The position numbers and the translations under genes were made by a program. 6,939 nt of DNA from Acutalibacter sp. (GTDB taxonomy: Bacteria; Bacillota; Clostridia; Oscillospirales; Acutalibacteraceae). The stretch spans positions 1 to 6,939 of the forward strand of contig JAAWSH010000086.1 of NCBI GenBank assembly GCA_022801475.1, read 5' to 3'. Numbering within the stretch: the stretch's first letter is position 1; the number at the start of each line of letters is the position of its first letter. Below, in pieces: positions 6,532 through 6,939 of the stretch. The notes under the pieces were generated by a model that did not search any database, was not told the origin of the DNA, and saw nothing but the letters and a program-made list of their open reading frames with translations.

Positions 6532-6939
6532 TATATTGAAAGCTTTCATCAGCTTTTCGTGAATATCCTGTATTGCCTCGGGCTTTTCAATCTTGGGCGC
6601 CCGGGGGTCCAGCAGCCAGGTTTTGGCAGAGTGGGTCTCCGTTACCGGGAACATGGGGGGCTCCATCAGGGTGTCCAGCTTGAGACAATAGGGATTCCGC
6701 GGGGCGAAGGGGTCGCCCACAATCTGGTTATACAGCGAGGGGGGCGTGCCGGTAATCGAATACAGCTTGGTGTTCCGCTGGGCCAGCTGGGGCAGGCTGG
6801 AAAGCAGCGCCCAGGTATAGGGGTGGCGGGGGTCGTAGAATACCTCCTCCACCTGGCCCAGCTCCACCACCTGGCCAGCGTACAGCACGGCCACCCGGTC
6901 GGCCACGTTGGCCACCACGCCCAGGTCGTGGGTGATGAA
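6529..6939 (-). CDS. oppD: Oligopeptide ABC transporter ATP-binding protein OppD (partial, N-terminus beyond right edge)
   Basis: C-terminal 136 residues of the partner ATPase of OppF. The open frame runs to the window edge, so the true start is outside. It begins at the H-loop ([16 protein letters not shown], the His being the fourth visible residue). The oligopeptide-transporter tail follows: [14 protein letters not shown] (about 41-54), GTPPSLYNQ (about 66-74), [15 protein letters not shown] (about 77-91) and [11 protein letters not shown] (about 107-117). In many proteobacterial OppD/DppD proteins the equivalent of FAPRCP and the following positions carry four cysteines; here those positions are Asp, Asn, Asp and Thr, as in the Gram-positive Ami/Opp branch. 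It lies 13 nt upstream of oppF. The Walker A, signature and Walker B motifs must lie to the right of the window. Confidence 0.93.
   Translation of the reverse strand, partial: FITHDLGVVANVADRVAVLYAGQVVELGQVEEVFYDPRHPYTWALLSSLPQLAQRNTKLYSITGTPPSLYNQIVGDPFAPRNPYCLKLDTLMEPPMFPVTETHSAKTWLLDPRAPKIEKPEAIQDIHEKLMKAFNI

Noticed and set aside
6529..6918. OppD starting at an internal GTG at 6918
   Set aside because: The frame is open to the window edge and the upstream residues (FITHDLG) are the conserved H-loop, so the gene is truncated by the window and does not start there.
6529..6939. Loss of the four C-terminal cysteines in OppD and OppF as a novel feature
   Set aside because: Although the cysteine motif of proteobacterial Dpp/Opp ATPases is absent, Gram-positive AmiE/AmiF and OppD/OppF proteins lack it too, so this is a branch character and not a local oddity.

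Overview
All supported genes lie on the minus strand, so the window reads biologically from right to left. It looks like a GC-rich, Gram-positive, low-branching Clostridia-type chromosome (an Oscillospiraceae/Ruminococcaceae-like gut Firmicute is my best guess). Four things point that way: an SRP RNA gene directly upstream of dnaX, a secreted protein with three S-layer homology (SLH) domains, Opp ATPases of the cysteine-free Gram-positive (Ami/Opp) type, and strong sigma-A type promoters of the form TTGCAA-17-TATACT or TAAAAT. The genus is an inference; the features behind it are read from the sequence.

Layout from right to left. (1) 6939-3959 is the 3' part of an oligopeptide ABC transporter operon: the C-terminal end of OppD (cut by the window edge), then complete OppF with an unusual C-terminal membrane-spanning extension, then a membrane-anchored protein that looks like a degenerate ApbE (FMN transferase fold). 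The three genes are tightly packed, with 13 nt and 1 nt gaps, and end at a strong intrinsic terminator (3918-3943). (2) A gene-free stretch (3633-3958) holds that terminator and a well-formed promoter for the next gene. (3) 3632-1803 encodes a 609-residue secreted NlpC/P60-type cell-wall hydrolase with SH3b, chitobiase-like and three SLH domains, ending at its own terminator (1709-1737). (4) 1708-1555 is gene-free but contains three adjacent small hairpins. (5) 1554-1382 holds a promoter and a small, 4.5S-like SRP RNA with a perfect GGAA-tetraloop core. (6) 1352 to the left edge is dnaX (DNA polymerase III gamma/tau), N-terminal 450 residues, running off the window.

The genes form three functional units: peptide import, cell-surface wall remodelling, and housekeeping (protein targeting plus replication clamp loading). 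No CRISPR, insertion sequence or phage element is visible. I do not see a convincing wholly new system. The most interesting points are a candidate frameshift/slippage site in dnaX (A6G followed by an early stop in the -1 frame, just after the clamp-loader core), the membrane-spanning tail on OppF, the ApbE-like protein lacking its metal-binding residues inside an Opp operon, and the unexplained multi-hairpin region upstream of the SRP RNA promoter.
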